NCBI GenBank assembly: GCA_030068145.1
Contig: JAPJBO010000275.1
Coordinates: 122,501-186,500, forward strand
Reading direction: 5' to 3'
DNA: 64,000 bases
Origin: Diplonema papillatum
Taxonomy: Eukaryota > Euglenozoa > Diplonemea > Diplonemida > Diplonemidae
Shown here: one piece after another, positions 53,259 to 64,000 of the stretch
Layout of the letters: the number at the start of each line of letters is the position of its first letter
Position numbering within the stretch: position 1 is the first letter of the stretch
Notes under the pieces: model-generated
Told to the model about the DNA's origin: nothing
Database searches by the model: none
The model's input: only the letters and a program-made list of their open reading frames with translations
Program-made: the position numbers and the translations under genes

Positions 53259-56200
53259 ATGGCGAGCACGCTGTCGCTGCGGGATGCGGTGACGAGCCTG
53301 TTCGACGTGCTGGGCACGCCGAACGCGAGCGGCGAAGTGTGCGACGCGGTGGTGCCGAACACGATCGTGTTCCGGAACGGCGTCGCAGCGCACGAAGGCC
53401 GCGAGGTGGCCCCCGCCGAGGCCGTGCGCATCCTGCTGGCCGACGACCTGGCCGCCGACGGTCCCCTGAAGAAGCACGCGATCCGCGTCCTCCGCATCCA
53501 GCGCCACGACGACAACGTCGTCGGCTCCCGGCAGCCGTTCCTCTCCGCCGACTTCCTCACCGCCCCCTTGCTGCTGGGCGCGGTCGCGCAGCAGAGCCCG
53601 CCCATCATGTGGACGGGCATCCTCCAGCAGTTCGTCCAGCCCGAGTCCGATCAAAACGCGTGCTACGAGGTCAACTGGTCCCCGGACACCATAAAAGTGG
53701 AGTGCCGCGCCAGCAAAAAGCCCCTTTACGACCCGAAGGTGTTTCCCTACGAGCGCGGCGTCACCTTCGAAGGCCCCGCGTACCTGTCGGAGCGGCGGGT
53801 GCTCTCCGCGAAGGCGGTCCACCTGATCAAGAACAAGTGCAAAAGCATCGCGACGCACGTGCACAACATCACGCACCGGGCCGTCGTGCACATGACGCTC
53901 TACTTCAAGTACGGGTACGCCGGCTACGCGGCCGCCACCGACGGCGGCGTCGCGAAGGTGTGGCTCCTCTGGTGCCGCCACGTGCAGCTCAACGGCTTGG
54001 TCCCCGAAAAAAGTCCGTCCGTCCGCGTGCCTTTGCAGTACAAGGTGCGGTACGGCATCGTCAAGTCGCCGCTGTGGCCGCAGATCCCGGAGGAGGACCT
54101 GCTCGAGGAGATCAGCATGGGCGGCGCCGGCCTCAACGAGGGCCTCACCAAAGAGGAGCGGCTCAAACTGAAGGACCGCCTCCACCGGTCGAACGAGCGC
54201 CGCCGGCAGCGCCGGGAAGAAGAAGAAGCGCGGTCTCCGATCAACGGCTGCCGGCTGCTGCTCCCGCCCTTCCCGCACCCGTCTCCCGACGGAGTCTTGT
54301 TCCCTGCGCTGGCCGTCAACCCCGGCAGCACCGGCAAGCAGCTGCCGCAGATCGCCGGCCAGGGCCAGGCGGCGCTGCCCGTCGTGGTTTGCGCCCTGCC
54401 GGCGCAGAGGCACGAGCCGCGGGAGCGGGAGGCACGAACCCCGGGACTCCCGCCCGCGCCGCAAGGGTCGAAGCATGGCGCAGACGGGCCCGCCGCGTCG
54501 GGTGCCCACCCGCCGCCGCAAAACCCGCGTTCTCCGCCGCCAGCCCCGCAGCAGCAGCAGCCGCCGGACCCCGCCGAGCACTCTCACTCTCACTCTCACT
54601 CTCCGCCCGAGCCGGGGGTACGGCGCACGGTCTCTGAAGCCGCGGTGGCGGCGGCGTTCTCGTCGTTCCACCGCGCGCCGTGCTCGTGGAAGGCGTCGAA
54701 CCCCCGCCTGCAAGCCTACTCCGACCTCGCCCTCCCCGACGGATCCCTCGGCGGCGAGAGCATCGGCGTGTACCGGGGGCCGTCGACCGTCGGCGCCCCT
54801 GTCGTCGTCGACGGGAGCGGGAGCCCGCCGAAGCCGCACGACAAACGGCGCGGCGGCGGCCGGCCGCGGGAGACTGGCCCGGTCCTCGCAGCCGACGTCG
54901 TCGGGAAGGGTGCGAGCATCACGCTCGAGGAGCTGTACGCGCGCGCCACTGCCTGCGTCCGCGGGGAGACCTTCGCCGCCGTCCGGCGCATCGTCCGCAG
55001 CGGCGACGAGCCCGCGGCCGCCGACAGCCCCGCGCGGCGGAAGGAGGAGGCCGCGCGTCCAAAAAACAGGGCTCCCGCGTCGCGGCTCTTCTTCGAAAAG
55101 GGCAACCCGGCCGGCGGCTTCGAGAATTCGGCCCTCGAAAAAAAAAGGGCGGCCGACGACAGACTCCGGGTGGTCGACGCGGGCGACGAGATGGCAGCGG
55201 CCGGCGGTAGTCAACCCCGGGGGGTGCGGGATGTCACGCGGCACACGGCCCTCACAGCCCGGCGGCGTGAGATCGCGAAGGCGCACCTGCTCCGGATTCG
55301 GTATGCGACGCTGACGAGGAGCATGACGCCCGAGGCCATCGACGCTCGCTGGCAGAAGGACAGCCCGGATCCCTCGGATGCGGGGATGCGCGACGGCGGC
55401 GCGCAGCCGCCGCCAGACGAAGGCGCGCGGACGCCGAAGCCGGCACTGTTCAGCGACCCGCCGGCGCTGCCGGACGAGCGGGCGGCGGCGCGGCGGAGGC
55501 TCGGGAGGAAGGTGCTGCTGGCCAAAAAACGCGTCGCGCAGCGGTACACCGTGTGCCTGGCCCCGCTGAAGCAGGCCCCGCGGCGGCTCGCCGTCGAAGG
55601 CTCCGCGCGGGCGGCGGGCGAAGTCGCGGTGGTCGTCGACGGCGCCGGCAACAGCAACGACAACAGCAACAAGATCGCCGACAGCAACAACAGCAACAAC
55701 AACACCAACACCAACAACAACAGTGGCAACAGCAGAAAGAAGAACAACGCGGACGACGCCAAGAACAACACCAACAGCGACAGCAACAGCAGCAGCAGCA
55801 ACGCTAGCAACAACGAAAACAGCAACAACAACAAGAACACCAACGACAACAGCAGCAGCAGCAGAGCCAACACTGACAACAACAGCAGCGGCAACGACAA
55901 CAACCTGCCCCAAGTCCACGCGCCGAAGAGCCGAAAACCGGGCCCGAAGCAGCGGTTGATCACGGCGTTCAACCAGGCGCGACAGCTTGTGGGGGGGCAG
56001 CCAGTGCTGCCGGGCGCCGGGTACGGGCCCATCAAAAAGAGCCGCGAGTTCTGCTTCCACTCGCCGGCGGCCGGCCTGCTGCCGGCGGCGGCGGCGGCGG
56101 GGGGAAGCCAGCTGTCGGTGCCGCCGTCGCCCAGCGGCTCGCCGAAGCGGCGGAACCACGAGTTTCTCCCCACGACGCGCCTGGCGCAAGCTACCAGAGA

Positions 56201-57779
56201 GATCAACGCCGCCAGACGCCGCGAGGTATTATCTGACAGTTCACTTCTTATTTCTTTTCAAAAGTACAGCCAGCTGATACTGCAGGGAATAGTTGCCAGT
56301 CTAGTACCTCTTGAGTTCGTGCTACCACGATTGTGGGATCGGGAGAACCTAGCACCCTTTGGTGACAAAAAGCGAAGAAGCACGAACCATTTTTTTGTCT
56401 GTTTGTTACGTCGCAGTGTTCCCCGCGAGGCCCTATGGCCATGGCGCCTGGACATTCTTTCAAAATCCATGGTAAAAAGGAAACCCGATATACCGCCGCG
56501 AGGCCCTATGGCCATGGCGCCTGGACATTCTTTCAAAATCCATGGTAAAAAGGAAACCCGATATACCGTCACTAAAAGGCATGAAAAGACATACCTTTCA
56601 GTGGCGGTATGTAAATAATGTTGTCGACAACGAAAGGCAAAAAATGACAAACCAAAACCATGAACCGTGGGTGGGTTTTCTCTGATAGTGGTGCACGCAG
56701 CCGTGTGAGGCTTGCATTATGACAAAGCCAGCAAGGAGTACAGCACAGCGGGGCGTTCTGCCGCAGTCCGTTCACGCGCTCTCTTCAATTCGAAGACGAG
56801 ACATTTGGCTTCACCCGGACATATACTCAGTCAATGCGGGAGTGAAAAAGTGCGGGAGTGGCCCCGCATTGAGGGAGTGAGGCCGACTGCACAAACGACC
56901 GCAAGACCACTCCCGCAATCCGGAGTGGAGTCCGGGGTGTACCTTAAGAGAGTCATAGTTACCCCCGCCGTTTACCCTGTTCTCTCGGGCACTGGGCAGA
57001 AGCCACATTCCACTCGCCACCTCTGTGTTGCTGTGGTTTAATTGATCAATAATCCGAGACACTCTGCCGTAGAGTGAGTATACGAAATCCACTCCAAACT
57101 AAAAAATCAGGGCTCGAATGCGTCGATGATGACCGACACGATACCGGATGCAGAGAGCTATGTCTCGGACGATGGCAGCACGTCGCAGGAAGGCGTTCCC
57201 GACGAGGATGAAAAGCCTGAAGACTATTTGCCACAGAACCTGGCCGTAGTGCTGGCCCACTGGGACAGGGCCCTGCAGTCTGACGATGTAAAGCAGCGTG
57301 GGACGATGTTCTTTCAACACTGGCAGGGCATCTCGAAGGCGAATCCCACCTCCGCATCTGTGGCTTCGGTGGCTCGACTGTGTGAACGCGCGTGCGAATA
57401 CCTGACCGGACTCCCGTACTTGGTAACAACATCCGGCCAGCGGGGGGCCGCGGTTTCTTTCGTCTTCTCTATTCCGCCTGGCCTCGCACCGCTGCAACAG
57501 AAGTTGATCGATTTTCTAACGAGCCTGCAGCACGTGCGACTCCTTCCCGAAGAAGAGGTAGTCACCCGTCGCTTGCACTGCAGCGCCGTCGTCATCGACG
57601 GTCTGTACACAAGCCATCTCGACCGCCACCGCCAGGATCTCGCCCAGCCTCGCCCCCCTGTTCTTGAAATCACGTCACATATCAGCCAGGTCCTTGCTGC
57701 CCGCATCCCGCTGTGGATCCTGAGAAACCTCCGGGCTTACTTCTTGCTGCGAAAACACAAAATTGAGACGGACACCTGA
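53259..57779 (+). CDS. Large conserved-looking protist protein with Asn-rich tract, two exons (predicted)
   Basis: Predicted exons: 53259-56225 and 57111-57779 (1211 aa, intron phase 0, donor GTATTA, acceptor ATCAG). Residues about 100-300 are well structured: YEVNWSPDTIKVECRASKKP, ERGVTFEGPAYLSERRVLS, VVHMTLYFKYG and VWLLWCRHVQLNG, a pattern that I associate from memory with hypothetical proteins of flagellated protists; this needs a search. About 310-335 is a charged helix (TKEERLKLKDRLHRSNERRR). About 400-480 is Pro/Ala-rich with a (His-Ser)n run. About 795-882 is a long Asn/Ser/Thr tract coded by AAC/AGC. The second exon (residues 990-1211) is helical with no known domain. Function is unknown. 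The long minus-strand frame opposite is a shadow of GC-rich codon use. Confidence 0.75.
55645..55910 (+). repeat. AAC/AGC-rich coding repeat (Asn/Ser tract)
   Basis: An in-frame run of AAC, AAC-AGC and related codons within the 1211-aa protein gene, giving N/S/T/K residues. The repeat is imperfect and keeps the frame. It encodes a disordered, possibly aggregation-prone segment. Confidence 0.9.
56786..57060 (-). pseudogene. 28S rRNA fragment with a 130-bp insertion
   Basis: The minus strand carries AACTATGACTCTCTTAAGGT (right part, 56941 onward) and AGCCAAATGTCTCGTCTTCG (left part, to 56810). These blocks are contiguous in other copies (33840-33862 and 43565-43580) but here are split by 56811-56940. 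Downstream blocks (GTTTACCC; CACTGGGCAGAAG; TTTAATTGATCAA) match 33870-33990. It lies antisense in the intron. Confidence 0.82.
56811..56940. mobile_element. 130-bp insert at the R2/group-I hotspot of 28S
   Basis: The insert interrupts AAGGT|AGCC of the 28S core, within a base of the cleavage site used by R2 retrotransposons. Its ends TCACCCGGA and TCCGGGGTGT are imperfect inverted repeats, and the inside holds repeated CGGGAGTG words in both orientations. It has no coding capacity. It could be a small inverted-repeat element or a remnant of a site-specific insertion. Confidence 0.55.
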
Positions 57780-59346
57780 GCCTGTGCAAGTACTGGAAAG
57801 GCGCCGCTTCAAGTTGCTACCTGGCGGAGCCCCTCTTCAGTGTCACCCAACGGGTATTGTACAATACCGGGTGTTAGCTGCTGGCAAACGCAAGCACGTA
57901 CAACCGTATCTGAAAAGTTGAAAGAGAGGCCTGGATGGATGTGTGGCGTGAAGGCTAGCACTACACGGCGGATGTTCGATCAGAATTCCTCCCGAATAAG
58001 TAGTGCGGTAGAAACCGAAAAACCGATCAACCGAACAAACACAATGAATCGCCCGCAAAGCGGGTGTGCTACTCCACGAAACACGTGTAAACGTATACTC
58101 GAAAGATTAGCTCCACCTTCTGAGGCTGGACTCCACCGTACGGAGGATACTAGATCATACCACGCCTGCTTCTAGTTTCCCACCTTCGCCCGTAGATAGT
58201 AAAGTCAAATTCGTCAATGAGAGACTTCGTTTCACTTGCACCTGCTTCATCTCTCTCGCCGACTCCAAGATGCGAGTATAACCCCTCTTTCCACCCGGGG
58301 TACACAGCCGTGCTTTTCAGCTCAGGCAGCTCAGTTTAGTTATGAAGTAAAGCTCGGACTCCTTTTCCCTTCACGATTACCAATATCGTAGCAGTGAGGA
58401 CGAAGCAGTGGACTGGGTCAGGATACCTGGAAGCCATGGGAATGTATTCTGTGTCAACAAACGCCCTGACCCCACCTTGGAAGGTCAGTTCACAACTGTG
58501 CACAACAGGATAAGCAGCAGAACGCCCTTGACTGCGTTTTCCGGTGTCCTTTGGGTTTGTGTTGAAGTTCTTTCGACGAGTAACCATCTCGTTGGACCGA
58601 GGCGCTTCTGACAGAGTGGATCGACTCGGTGCTGACGCCGAGGGCGTTCCTCCTCTCCAACAGTCCCCGCGCATCACGCCTTCGTGGACGCGAGTGAGAA
58701 GAGCTGGGAGGGTGTCCTTGTTGATTCGCGAATGGAGGTGACCGTGTGAGAAAGGTCAAGGAACTCCGAGGCGAGCTCGTTGCGCAAAAACGAGTTGGAG
58801 TCTATTGCCATCAAGTTGGTTGTCCTCACTCTGCCGCCCTCGATGAAAGGTGGAGTGGACATTGAGGTTGAGGGGTTGATAGTACGACTGTGAAAGACCA
58901 CCGGGTGCCAGCACAGCCAGCACACTCTTCTCCATACCCAGCTCCCTCCCAGTGGTGGTCGCCCACGGGCCAGGAAGTGGTCGACCAGTGGTCGACAGTA
59001 CTGTGCCGGTCCACATCTGGTGGTGCATACCCTAGGTGCAGATTTCGTCAAATGTTGACACGCTCCTGTCCACTCACTTGTTCACCTGCCCACCCATCCA
59101 CCCACTTGTTCACCGGGCCAGCCTACCCACCACATACCACCCGCATCCCCATTTTCCCGCAAATTTCGGGCTCGGGGACAGGTAACCTCGTGGTTGGGCC
59201 TTCATGTTGGTGTTTGTCAAAAGAAAAGCAGAGCGTGTGGTGAAGTTACCATAACGTTTCCAGGACCCAGTGAACGAAGAGATCAAAACGAAGGGACCGT
59301 GCCGCATGCATGCACCTCATCGAGGGCGAACGTAGCTTGTGAGAAC
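57780..59346. other. Intergenic, no supported gene
   Basis: CACCTTCTGAGGCTGGACTC near 58117 is a family M end, with GCGGGTGTGCTACTCCACG near 58061, so a decayed copy may span 57925-58145. Minus-strand frames at 58336-59051 (up to 125 codons) have no recognisable motifs. Short CCCACC-type repeats lie at 59085-59150. Confidence 0.45.
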
Positions 59347-62300
59347 ATGAGCTTGGGAACCCCTGGCGCGGTACTGGAGGAGTACGCGAGACAACGGCCG
59401 GAGTGGCGGAATGCTGTTCCGACGGTGGACAGACTGGCAAGGATGGCTGAGGAGATAAGACTCCCTCGTGTTCTCACGCCTTTGCCTTTCGAAGGCACCG
59501 TCGCAGTGATCCCAGGAGACGGGTTAGGTAAGCAGCGCGCCTTGACCCCATCGCAACAAATTGTTCCCTGGGTGGGCCTCACTCGGCTTCCAGACGCCTG
59601 CGGTACTTCACACGCAAGGTACGTGTCCGGGTCGAGAAGACGTCTGTTGGATGCGAAGCCGCAGGCGAAGCATGTCAAGCCGTGCGTTGCGCACCAGACG
59701 CTGGCTACCCTCGCCGCTAAAAACAGCGGCGACCCCGTCTTCCGCTGCATTGCTTCCATCGCGGGTGTCGACGCGAGCCTCAGACACTGTAATATAACAG
59801 ACGCCGACGTCGTGGCTGTGTCATGCGCTTTGCACGCCCATCCACACATCAGAAAGCTCGACCTGTCACGCAACCCGATAACCGACTCAGGTTTGTTGTT
59901 CTTGCTATGAGCCGTAAGAGGTATTGTTCTCGAAGCGTAACATCAGAATGCGGGCAACTGTCGGCCGTCCCTATAGTTATAGAGAGTCCAAACTATCGGA
60001 ACATGTCACGGAGTCTCCCTCGAGACAACTCGTAATATTTTGACCTACGTTGTGCAGAGACCGGTTGTTCCCCCCGCTAAGACATGAATAAAAAAAGGAA
60101 AAGAGCGGCGGAAAACAACGCTGTACACTTCTGCGAAGCATCAACGTACACGCGAGGCAGGATTCTGAACACAAAAACGTATCCAAAGTTCTCCTCCACG
60201 CCAGTTACTTTCTTTCGACAACTCGCGACACTAGTATTGGTTGGAACTTGATATGCAGCAACAATGTGTGACGACAGACTGCACAAGCCGCTACAGACTA
60301 CCTCTTTGCACGCGTCGTGTCATGGTCGCTTGCCCCGCGTTCTGTTCGTATCCGGGGCGCGCTTTGATACTAGTTTTGGTAATCGGAATACCAAATAGCG
60401 GTTATTGCCGACAGGGTTTGCATGTTTTTGCTTGGGAACCACGGCCCACACCTTTTCTTTCTCTCAGGTGCACGACTCCTGTTGGAGACTCTCGGTTTCG
60501 TCCGGAACGTGACTAGCATCGTAGTGGACGACACGTACATCACCCGTGGGACTCGGCTGAAGCTGGAGGCGCAGTGTGCTGCTAATGACGAGCACTGCCA
60601 GCGAAAAGAAGCTGCAATCGCCGCTCGGCGGCGAAAGGCCTTTTTGGAGGCGGCAGAGCGCGACCTGAGCGACGGCGCGGTCAGCCTGTGGCGCCTCCAG
60701 TGCGCAGCTAGATTGCAAGTAGAAGAAGACTGCAAGTTTGCGAGGCGACGGCTGCGACAAGCCTTCGGCGTATCGCTGCGCCGGGCATACAAGAGGGAGA
60801 CTCGAAGGGAACTGCAGTGCTACCATGCTTCCCTACGAATTCTCCAGGAGGCCAAGGAACAGGAGCAGCGGTGCATCCTCCTTGAATTGTTCGATGATGC
60901 GGTGCTCGCGTTGGTATGCAAACCCGTTCCAATCTTGAGAAATTTCTTCTTCGACGTATATGATTTTCAATGAATCCAAATGAAAAATCGCAAAGGGAAA
61001 AATATAAAAAGGCCGCACCGGCACGGGGTCCAGGAGCGTGGCGGTCAACCACAGCTTGCAAAGCTTGAGTCGAAGGCAGCACAGTGCCACAACCCCGTCC
61101 GTTGACCGTCTCGACGAGCTTGTGTTTAGCAAGCCCCAAGCCCCAAGGTTGACGCTTTACTACGGGAAATCGGTAGCCACTTGACTCGTAGACTCGTAGC
61201 TCTGCAGTACTGCCGAACGCTGAAGCTTGGCTAGGCTTTCCCCGGTACACTCGTGCTCGCAATAAGGGGAGGTGTCGCTGCTCACCTGATGGCAAAAGAA
61301 CACTTGAAATTGAAACAAGTGAAATCATTTGTTGAATTTACAACGAGTAGGTTGTTACTATGCAATGACTATTGCCATTGTTCCCCCGCTGCTCCCGCAC
61401 CAACCCGCCACCTCAGGTGCTGGTGGGTGAATCGCATGTTCGATCGGCTGTGGCAGAGGCTTTCATGGCGTCGTTGAAGGCGATGAAGAGGCGCGAAACC
61501 GAAGAGTGCGCCGAGGCTCGGCGCACCGAAAAGGCAGAGCTGGCGCAGCAGGCGCGGCGGCGTGAAAGCCTCGCTTGCAGTGAAGGGAACGTGAGGACCC
61601 TGCTGGCAAAGGAGTGGTTCGGAGACTTCGCGGTGCTGGGCAGGCGGGAGAAGGACGACCGAGCGGCGGCTGTGGAGATGCAGCGACGGCGAGAGGAGGA
61701 AGAGGAGGCGGAGGAGAGGAGGAAAGAGGCGGAAGTGAGGCGGTTGCAGATCGAAGAGCTCTGCAGGCGCGAGAAGGAGACGCTGGAGGAACAGCGGCGT
61801 CACGAGGCTGAAAGAGCCGCGAGAGCAGCGGTCGAGAAAAGAGAAGTCGGCGAGCGAACTGGCGTCGGTGCTGACGAAGCGGCGGCGCGAGTGGCGTACA
61901 CCGACATGGCTGCCGTCGACAGGGCCGTGGCCAACAGACGGTCGTTTTTGGCAGAGCGCGAGTCTATGCTGCTGACTTCGTGGCAGCATCACCCTGAGCT
62001 GACCATTAGCTTCTCGACGGAGCGCACCAGAGTATTCTACGAGTGCCCGCTGCAACCGCCGTCTTGCCTCGATTTGGATATCCGGCTGGCGAGTTCGATG
62101 GTGCCGGAAGCGCAGGCAGACAGCTTCGCGACGATGCGGGAAGGTCTCTGCGTGGCTAGGGAGAAATTGCGGGAAGAGTTGACTGCGGCTTCGCATGCGG
62201 TGCGCGCCCACGGGGTCCGGTGGAACGAGGCTATAACGTACGGAGCAAAAAGTAAGAACAAGCCGCCGCTTCCGTTGTACCCTGGTTTACGGTACTCGCC

Positions 62301-63881
62301 CGCCAACGACACTGCGCTGGAAGAGCCGAAATGGATGTGCGACGACACGACCCGACTTGCCGTCAAAGGCGGGACTCTGACCGTCTCGGCAGGAACGACC
62401 GACCTGCAGAACAACACCACCGAAGCCCTGCCTTCGCTTTTGTCGTTCACACGTCCATCCCGCGCTGTCAAGTCACCCCGCGTGACCCGTCACCTCTCCA
62501 GTGCGAACCGCGTTGGAGTCGGAAAAGATGAGTTCCAGCAGCCATTCGGCCTCATCGCGCAGTGCCTAACCGACGAGTCACCAGCCGGCGAGCCGATGCC
62601 TGAAATAACGATGTCGCTCGAGGAAGGTGTGAGCCTTGCCGAAATCGAGACGCTCCTCAATTCTTTGCAGTACAAGTTCAGGGGAGCCAACGGCTTTCCC
62701 TTCGTTCGCGCGATTCGCGTCAAGCTCAAGCTGCTGTACCCGGCTCTCGCTTCCGACTGCAACCCGCGCGTTCAGGTATGTTTATTGACGTTGTCTTTCT
62801 TACGTGTCGAACCAACCCAGCACGTCTGCAGTCAATTCTGACCGTAGACGGCAACATTTGCGGCCTTTATATCGAACGGTCGGAGGTTCCCAGCGGTCGG
62901 TGATTCGGTCCCTTTGCGATGCATTTTATGTCAAGATGGACTGCGTTACACCCGGTGTACATTTGTTTTACGCGTTTTCAGTGAAACACACCCGCTTTTG
63001 GTTTGTGTCTCGGCACCCTCTTGCTCTAACTTCTGGGCTGGACTCCTCCGTGCGTCCAATATACGCACTACTGCTCAGAGGTACCGTGTGTCCAATATAC
63101 GCACTGCTGATATGATGCTAAGAGGTAATCACAATCTTAGAGACAAAAAAACTTGCCACAGCGTTTCCAATCGGTTTCCGATGCGTTCTCATCGGTAGTG
63201 GAAGTGGAAGCGGAGGGTACCGGACATGTTGTCATCGCTCCAGTCACATCGACGACGAAGGTCGTGGAGTGGGTGGAGGCGCGAGACCAGGAGAAACCGG
63301 CGGAAGAACGCGGTGTGGCTCTGGTGTCGGTGGAGGCGCTCGTGCGGCCGCCGGCGGTGCTCGGGCCGAATCGGATGGACGTCGAGGAAGGACCGGTCGC
63401 AGGCGGGAAGCTGCACCTGCGGGTGATCGCGAACGCGAGCGCCAGCGACTACTTGTGTCTGCGGACGGGGCTCATGTGCGACGACACCACCTTCGAGCGG
63501 CACGACGTCGAGCTGTGCCCAAAGCGGCAGTTTGTCGTCTGCGAGGGCGTCGCTTTCGCCGAAATCACCGACGGCACGCTGCCGTCCCTCCGCGAGCTGG
63601 TCGAAACAGGACCTTCGTTGCACCCGGCCAATGGTAGCCAAGGCTGCGGCATCACGTTCCTCGAGACAGCCGACTACCGACTGTTGCAGCGCGTCCTCCG
63701 CCGGTTGAAGTTCGCAATCGTATCACGGAACCTCCCCGCGGCTCAGGACCGGCGCACGGTCGAGATCACCGTCTCCGATAGCGTCCGCAACCAGTACATC
63801 ATCCACGTCGGCGTCGACGTCGTCCCGTCAGACAAGCCAACGACTCTTTTGCTCGGCCCCTCGCGCGTCTTCTACCGGCAG
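59347..63881 (+). CDS. LRR / coiled-coil protein with repeated beta-type domain, 5' part (predicted)
   Basis: Predicted exons: 59347-59890, 60468-60913, 61417-62775 and 63162-63881, continuing past the window. Phases are 1,0,0,0; donors GTTTGT, GTATGC, GTATGT, GTTTGC. The first junction completes an RNI-type leucine-rich repeat (IRKLDLSRNPITDSG joined to ARLLLETLG). Exon 2 and the start of exon 3 form a long Glu/Arg coiled coil (EEEEEAEERRKEAEVRRLQI). Exons 3 and 4 each carry MCDDTT and later a strand-rich LQYKF...RAIRVKL or LRRLKF...RRTVEITVSDS segment, resembling cadherin/Calx-type repeats that end R-T-V-x(5)-D. Such combinations suit large flagellar or cortical scaffolds, but that is inference. 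At least 782 residues are present. Confidence 0.7.
59891..60467 (+). other. Intron 1 of the LRR/coiled-coil gene
   Basis: Phase 1; GTTTGT to TCTCTCAG. No repeat family recognised. Confidence 0.55.
60914..61416 (+). other. Intron 2 of the LRR/coiled-coil gene, with family E repeat
   Basis: GTATGC to CACCTCAG. The piece 61020-61085 (GGTCAACCACAGCTTGCAAA, GCTTGAGTCGAAGGCAGCAC) is the inverted form of 8430-8500. Confidence 0.6.
62776..63161 (+). other. Intron 3 of the LRR/coiled-coil gene
   Basis: GTATGT to TGCCACAG. It contains two copies of a CGTCCAATATACGCACTACT-type word (63052 and 63089) next to CTTCTGGGCTGGACTCC, which resembles a family M end. Confidence 0.55.
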
Positions 63882-64000
63882 GTTTGCTTTCCGTACTCTC
63901 TCGATTAAATAGAAATGCCGTTGTAGTCCATCAAGTCTTCTGAGATCCGGCTTTATGGGCTTGCCTACAGAATTGCGGTGGTCAGCTAGAACAGTGTCTG
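63882..64000 (+). other. Start of intron 4 of the LRR/coiled-coil gene
   Basis: GTTTGC donor; the intron is cut by the window end. Confidence 0.5.

Larger units (their letters stand above)
56226..57110 (+). other. Intron of the 1211-aa protein gene
   Basis: Starts GTATTATC and ends AAAAAATCAG. It contains a 74-bp direct duplication (about 56427-56500 and 56501-56574, sharing GCGAGGCCCTATGGCCATGG and CATGGTAAAAAGGAAACCCG) and an interrupted rRNA fragment. Confidence 0.6.

Noticed and set aside
54475-55314. Arg-rich plus-strand frames overlapping the 1211-aa protein
   Set aside because: Shadow frames of the GC-rich coding sequence. The chosen frame has structured domains and continues through a phase-compatible intron.
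53097-56189. 1030-codon minus-strand open frame
   Set aside because: It lies opposite the 1211-aa protein gene. GC-rich third positions on the plus strand remove stops from the antisense frame, and its translation is Arg/Ala/Gly-rich without domains.

Overview
The window is nuclear DNA of a unicellular eukaryote. Protein-coding genes are GC-rich at third codon positions and sit as islands in a repeat-rich, lower-GC background. Several genes can be spliced in frame across long GT-AG introns, whose donors mostly read GTNTGY and whose acceptors often read ACAG. LSU (28S-type) rRNA fragments, non-LTR retrotransposon remains, inverted-repeat elements and at least ten dispersed repeat families fill the gaps and the introns. 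The gene set (7TM receptor, PPR-like protein, LRR/coiled-coil protein, Ran-like fusion, protist-type hypotheticals) suits a large-genome flagellate. A diplonemid-like euglenozoan is my first guess at low confidence; no taxonomic marker here was checked against a database.

Layout. 1-5.5 kb: tandem repeats (22 bp and 32 bp units), an inverted-repeat element, a scrap of rRNA and no convincing gene. 5.6-7.5 kb: a single-exon cAMP-receptor-like 7TM gene followed by a partial copy of its own 3' end. 9.1-11.2 kb: an 11-bp satellite, then a single-exon four-TM membrane protein gene followed by three tandem copies of its last codons plus 3' flank. 11.4-18.7 kb: foldback elements, a tRNA-like sequence, an AT-rich satellite, a retrotransposon scrap and dispersed repeats. 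18.7-20.8 kb: a paralogue of the four-TM gene, again followed by decayed copies of its C-terminal tail and 3' flank. 20.8-31.6 kb: repeats only.

31.6-37.9 kb: a seven-exon gene (880 aa, all introns phase 0) for a PPR-like, probably organellar, protein; its introns hold antisense 28S fragments and dispersed repeats. 38.3-40.6 kb: a 13-bp satellite and a 5'-truncated LINE that ends in about 126 copies of ACT. 42.3-45.8 kb: a 3.46-kb element with about 54-bp terminal inverted repeats, carrying an rRNA fragment and a nested element. 46.0-50.9 kb: a six-exon gene predicted to fuse a PARP-like domain, a B-box-like/coiled-coil module and a Ran-like GTPase; each of these three domains lacks key residues. 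53.3-57.8 kb: a two-exon gene for a 1211-aa protein with an asparagine-rich tract; its intron holds an antisense 28S fragment interrupted at the R2/group-I hotspot by a 130-bp insert. 59.3 kb to the window end: the first four exons of a gene with LRRs, a charged coiled coil and a repeated beta-type domain.

The most unusual themes are the fusion gene whose domains all look catalytically or zinc-binding dead, the repeated duplication of gene 3' ends just downstream of three membrane-protein genes, and the rRNA fragments lodged inside introns. All splicing statements come from reading-frame and junction logic only; transcript data would settle them.
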